From JBBQXY01 sp038209195 (lineage in GTDB: Bacteria > Chloroflexota > Ktedonobacteria > Ktedonobacterales > Ktedonobacteraceae), in the NCBI GenBank assembly GCA_038209195.1, contig JBBQXY010000204.1, positions 1 to 8,821 on the forward strand: 8,821 nucleotides of DNA, written 5' to 3'. Below the pieces are notes generated by a model that saw nothing but the letters and a program-made list of their open reading frames with translations, ran no database searches and was not told the origin of the DNA. The stretch's first letter is position 1, and each line of letters begins with the position of its first letter. Below, in pieces: positions 5,366-8,821 of the stretch. Position numbers and translations under genes: made by a program.

Positions 5366-7414
5366 GTGACTGGGAGAGACAGAGAGAAGATATGTACGAG
5401 AAGTGGAAGAAAGACGTTGCTAAATCTAGAGACGAAAAGCATAGTAGCCAATAACCGGGTAACTATCGAGACAACTCCCACCTCATCAGTGCTTGATGTG
5501 AGCCAGGAACTCATCAAGCACTCTCTCGTAGAGCGTTTTGCCGCGAGAGGGGCAGAGGGGCTGACAACCGGGAACGCCGAACTACTCATCGATATCGCTA
5601 TCTTAGGTATACGCAAAGAAGTGTCTGGCCTGACCAGGACATGGAACTGCGAGAGTGTCTACCCTATCAGGATGTATCATGCTACCGTTATTCTTGGCCC
5701 TCTCTGCACAATTGGTCATAGTCCCTGTCCCCTTTGTCTGGAACGACGCTGGTTAGCTATTCGTCCTAGAGAGGAACAGGAAGCTTTAGATACCTTACAG
5801 CAAGCCCTGGTTTTGGGAACCAATCCGCGCTTGATACCCGCTACCCTAGAATTGATCTGGACGGTTCTCGAGGGTACACTCTACGAAAACGTCCTGCCCA
5901 AGCCAGCCGTGGACAAGAACTGGCTCTATGCTCTTCATCTTGACTCTCTGCGCCTAACCCGTCATGAGTTGATTGCCGACTCTTCTTGCCCGGCTTGCGC
6001 GCATCCCAAACCCGATACCAAGGAGGCAGCAGTGCTCTCCCTGTCATCACACGTCAAGCGTGATGCTTCAGAGTCTCGGCTGATTAAACCTCTTGAGTAT
6101 GACCTTCCTGAAGATGGATATGTCAATCCCGCCTGTGGCATGCTTGGCTCAATATCGACGGTGGACCGTCTCCATACAGTTACCGCGCCTGTCACCGGCA
6201 AGTTCCTGCTGAGGAACAAATATGAGCTCTACGATGTGTGGTGGGGCGGGCATAGTACTAACTTTAATATGAGCCGACGTATCGGAATACTGGAAGGTCT
6301 GGAACGCTACTCTGGGCATTGGTCACGGGCAAAAAAAGTATCGGTCATCGATAGCTATCAAAACCTCGCCTCCGATGCCCTAGACCCGCGTACATGTGGC
6401 CTGTACCATCCCGATTTCTACGAGGCAGCTTATCCCTACACGATGCCCTTTAACGTTGAGCGCAAGTCGTCCTGGGTATGGGGGTATTCATTTCAGCAGG
6501 CCCGCCCACTACTGGTTCCAGAACAACTAGCCTATTATGCAGGTCCAACCGATAATAGCCCTCCCTACGTCCATGACTGCTCAAATGGGTGTGCGATCGG
6601 GAGTTGTATCGAAGAGGCGATCCTTTTCGGATTGCTGGAGCTGATCGAGAGAGACAATTTCCTGCTTTGCTGGTATGCGAAGTTGTCACCTCCCAGCATT
6701 GATCCCTGGAGTTCACGCAGCCTGAACACTCTGCGTCTTCTAGATCGCATTGACCTTATGGGCTATGACATGCATTTTCTAGATACCCGTCTGGATATGC
6801 AAATACCTACAATTACTGCTGTGGCGGTGAAACGCGAAGACTCATACGGCAAATTAGTCCTGGCGGCCGGTGTAGGCCTCGATCCAGAAGATGCTATCCG
6901 TGGCGCCCTTTGTGAAGTTGCCGCCTATGTCGCCACTATTGGCGATCGGGTCAAAAAAAACTTGGCACAAGTGCGTACACTGGCAAGCGATTTCTCAAAA
7001 GTGAACTCATTGGACCAGCATCCTTTGATCTATGGCCTGCCCGAAATGGCGAAACATGCGGAATTTCTCCTGCAAAATCCTCGTATGATTTCCGTGGAAG
7101 AGGCGTACAAAACACAGATGGCTGAGCATCCTCTCAACCGCGACTTGCTTGATGACCTACAATCTTGCATCGATATCATTTTAAAACTGGGTATGGACGT
7201 AATTGTTGTTGACCAAACCTGTCCAGAACTGGAAGGTACTGGTCTTAAGGTTGCCAGTGTGATCGTGCCAGGCTTAATGCCCATTGATTTTGGGTGGGGG
7301 AGGCAACGGGTTTTCACCTTGCCGCGTTTACGAACGGTGCCGCGTACCGCCGGTTTTCTTACCAGGGATTTCGACCCCGCTTTGCTGAATCTTACACCAC
7401 ACCCATTTCCGTAG
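5366..7414 (+). CDS. YcaO-family azoline cyclodehydratase with N-terminal zinc module (about 682 aa)
   Basis: Predicted to use ATP to cyclodehydrate Cys, Ser and Thr of the precursor cores to thiazolines and oxazolines in the cytoplasm. With GTG 5366 as residue 1, residues about 100-215 carry a tetracysteine zinc module, CPLC (121/124) and CPAC (208/211), preceded by a short, degenerate E1-like part. The YcaO domain spans about 245-682. Its nucleotide and Mg-binding motifs are ILEGLERYSGH (E310, E313, R314), CSNGCAIGSCIEEA (405-418, E416/E417) and GLLELIERD (E425, E428-R429-D430). AAGVGLDPEDA follows at 500-510. The protein ends in PHPFP, the P-x-P-x-P tail typical of azoline-forming YcaO proteins. 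The start is uncertain: GTG 5366 lacks a Shine-Dalgarno, TTG 5417 has only a purine-rich run, and the frame is open right back to the preceding gene's TAG. Gap to the next gene is 26 nt, an operon. Confidence 0.9.
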   Translation: MTGRDREKICTRSGRKTLLNLETKSIVANNRVTIETTPTSSVLDVSQELIKHSLVERFAARGAEGLTTGNAELLIDIAILGIRKEVSGLTRTWNCESVYPIRMYHATVILGPLCTIGHSPCPLCLERRWLAIRPREEQEALDTLQQALVLGTNPRLIPATLELIWTVLEGTLYENVLPKPAVDKNWLYALHLDSLRLTRHELIADSSCPACAHPKPDTKEAAVLSLSSHVKRDASESRLIKPLEYDLPEDGYVNPACGMLGSISTVDRLHTVTAPVTGKFLLRNKYELYDVWWGGHSTNFNMSRRIGILEGLERYSGHWSRAKKVSVIDSYQNLASDALDPRTCGLYHPDFYEAAYPYTMPFNVERKSSWVWGYSFQQARPLLVPEQLAYYAGPTDNSPPYVHDCSNGCAIGSCIEEAILFGLLELIERDNFLLCWYAKLSPPSIDPWSSRSLNTLRLLDRIDLMGYDMHFLDTRLDMQIPTITAVAVKREDSYGKLVLAAGVGLDPEDAIRGALCEVAAYVATIGDRVKKNLAQVRTLASDFSKVNSLDQHPLIYGLPEMAKHAEFLLQNPRMISVEEAYKTQMAEHPLNRDLLDDLQSCIDIILKLGMDVIVVDQTCPELEGTGLKVASVIVPGLMPIDFGWGRQRVFTLPRLRTVPRTAGFLTRDFDPALLNLTPHPFP

Positions 7415-7440
7415 CACGCGTAGAAAGAAGAGAAACTGTT

Positions 7441-8821
7441 ATGTCAAATAGGGATACATATATTAGTCGAGACTATGCTGAGGCCATTTTTCAACGTGTA
7501 ATCAGGCCAATGCCTCCCTACAACTTTGAGCCAGATTGGGATGATCAACCCTCTCGCTTCAAAATATATTCCGATGCGGAGCGCATAGCTCTGCCAACAA
7601 ACTTTCCCGCTAGGCTCGCCTCTATGGCTGATGTCCTGCACAGAATCGGTACACCGCAGCCAGAAGGCCGCAGTCTCTCGTATACGGAGCTATCGACAAT
7701 GCTGCAATTTGCCCATGGTGCGCATAGCCGACGTCTCAGAATCACCTGGAACCACGATGCACGGGCGTTGTCCGTCTACCCTGTATCCCATTTTGCTTAT
7801 GCACGAGGGACGGCGTCGGGTGGGGGCATGTATCCAACAGAGATTTATTGGGGCTGTGGAGCCAGTGGCACTCTTTTGCCGGGGTTGTATCACTACAATA
7901 ATGCACATCATGCTATGGAACGCTTATTTGCCGGAGATGTTACCCAGCGCATTCAGGCTGCACTCTTTGAGCATCCCTTAGCTATAAATACCGATCAATT
8001 CCTTTTTGTCTCACTCAATTTCTGGAAAAATTCCTTTAAGTACAACAGTTTTTGCTATCATGTCGTGACTCAGGATCTAGGTGCCCTGCTGTGCTCATTA
8101 CGGCTGATGGCGACGGGCTTTAACTCTGACCTATACCCTCTCTTGTGGTTCCAGGATGAGACCCTCAACCAGCTTCTTGGATTGGATACGGCCTATGAGA
8201 GCGTCTTTGCTGTCATACCTGTACCTACCTCTGGGCATTATGAACCATCAGTTTCAGATACGATACAAGCATTGACGCCACTTCACCGCCCCTTAGCCAA
8301 TAAAGAAACGTTTCAGCGCTCAAAGCGGGTCTTCACCTTTGGGACCAACAAGCTGGTTCATGAAGCAACCCTGATCACTGACGAGAGACAACCAGCAGTG
8401 AGCGAGGCCTTTCATGCACGTGCTGATGTGCTGCCGAGCGGCAACGAGCAGGTGGAACTTCCTCCACCAGATATGACGCATCTGCAAGACGACCTGCTGG
8501 CAACTTTTCTGCAACGGCGTTCTAGCTTTGGCTCGTTTTCGGCTCACATCCCGCTTTCCCGCAACGAGCTAGCCACCTTGCTCTACTTTGGCTCATCAGT
8601 ATCTCAGTATGTTACTGATCTGAAACAGGCCAATGGTGAACCCCATTTTACACGCTTGATGGTTTTTGTCAATCATACCGATGGGATTGAGCCTGGTGCT
8701 TATGCCTATGATCGGCAGCAACATTGCCTAGTAACTTCACACAAAGGAGATTTGACACTCTTCCTGCAACAGAATTATTTTTTGCAAAACTATAATTTGG
8801 CCGAGACAGGTGCATTGATTG
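7441..8821 (+). CDS. SagB-type FMN-dependent azoline dehydrogenase, tandem nitroreductase domains, 3' end cut by window
   Basis: Predicted to oxidise azolines to aromatic thiazoles and oxazoles using FMN. The frame is open from ATG 7441 to the window edge (460 codons seen, no stop). The first nitroreductase domain (about 40-260) has the SagB/ThcOx signature ASGGGMYPTEIYW at 125-137. It also has a Lys-Tyr pair in NSFKYNSF (K200-Y201), the position of the Lys-Tyr pair reported as important in azole dehydrogenases, then QDLGALLCSLRLMATGF. A second domain starts about residue 352 (LLATFLQRRSSFGSF, IPLSRNELATLLYFGS), giving the double-domain form also found in some azole and thiopeptide clusters. 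A purine-rich site, AGAAGAG (7426-7432), precedes the ATG, 26 nt after the YcaO stop, so it is co-transcribed. The second domain cannot be judged for completeness. Confidence 0.9.
   Translation, partial: MSNRDTYISRDYAEAIFQRVIRPMPPYNFEPDWDDQPSRFKIYSDAERIALPTNFPARLASMADVLHRIGTPQPEGRSLSYTELSTMLQFAHGAHSRRLRITWNHDARALSVYPVSHFAYARGTASGGGMYPTEIYWGCGASGTLLPGLYHYNNAHHAMERLFAGDVTQRIQAALFEHPLAINTDQFLFVSLNFWKNSFKYNSFCYHVVTQDLGALLCSLRLMATGFNSDLYPLLWFQDETLNQLLGLDTAYESVFAVIPVPTSGHYEPSVSDTIQALTPLHRPLANKETFQRSKRVFTFGTNKLVHEATLITDERQPAVSEAFHARADVLPSGNEQVELPPPDMTHLQDDLLATFLQRRSSFGSFSAHIPLSRNELATLLYFGSSVSQYVTDLKQANGEPHFTRLMVFVNHTDGIEPGAYAYDRQQHCLVTSHKGDLTLFLQQNYFLQNYNLAETGALI

Noticed and set aside
5392..5454. 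20-codon mini-ORF before the YcaO coding region (ATG 5392, purine-rich upstream)
   Set aside because: Short and hydrophilic with no known pattern, and out of frame with YcaO; kept only as a note on the uncertain YcaO start.

Overview
The window looks like chromosomal DNA from a multicellular, actinomycete-like Chloroflexota bacterium (Ktedonobacteria type). This assignment is an inference. It rests on the style of the NB-ARC/STAND-type protein fragment at the left, the decayed IS66 element, and the thiopeptide-like precursor genes next to a YcaO/E1-like/SagB enzyme set. No rRNA or tRNA is present to confirm it.

Left third (1-1498), a mobile-element graveyard. It opens with the 3' end of an NB-ARC-like ATPase gene that stops early. 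This directly abuts a decayed, 5'-truncated IS66-family transposase on the minus strand. The transposase has two frameshifts, a nonsense codon and a lost catalytic-motif residue. It is also split by a 169-bp non-autonomous element (539-707) with 17-bp perfect terminal inverted repeats and an exact 8-bp target duplication. Removing the element and one duplication copy in silico restores a normal IS66 C-terminus.

Middle (1499-2443): a small two-helix membrane protein of unknown function, then about 560 bp of non-coding DNA. That non-coding DNA holds a perfect 27-bp-stem palindrome (2132-2187) and minor repeats.

Right two thirds (2444-8821), a RiPP (ribosomally made, modified peptide) azole cluster on the plus strand. 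Two tandem precursor genes encode an acidic thiopeptide-like leader, a 33-position core made almost only of Cys, Ser and Thr, and a conserved basic tail. After a hairpin come three enzymes. The first is an Ocin-ThiF-like leader-binding partner protein, whose C-terminal half appears to be a catalytically dead YcaO domain. The second is an active-looking YcaO cyclodehydratase ending in PHPFP. The third is a SagB-type FMN azoline dehydrogenase with the start of a second nitroreductase domain, cut by the window end. Together they should bind the leader, cyclodehydrate core Cys/Ser/Thr to azolines, and oxidise these to thiazoles and oxazoles. No dehydratase, pyridine synthase, transporter or protease is visible, so linear azole peptide versus thiopeptide cannot be decided here.
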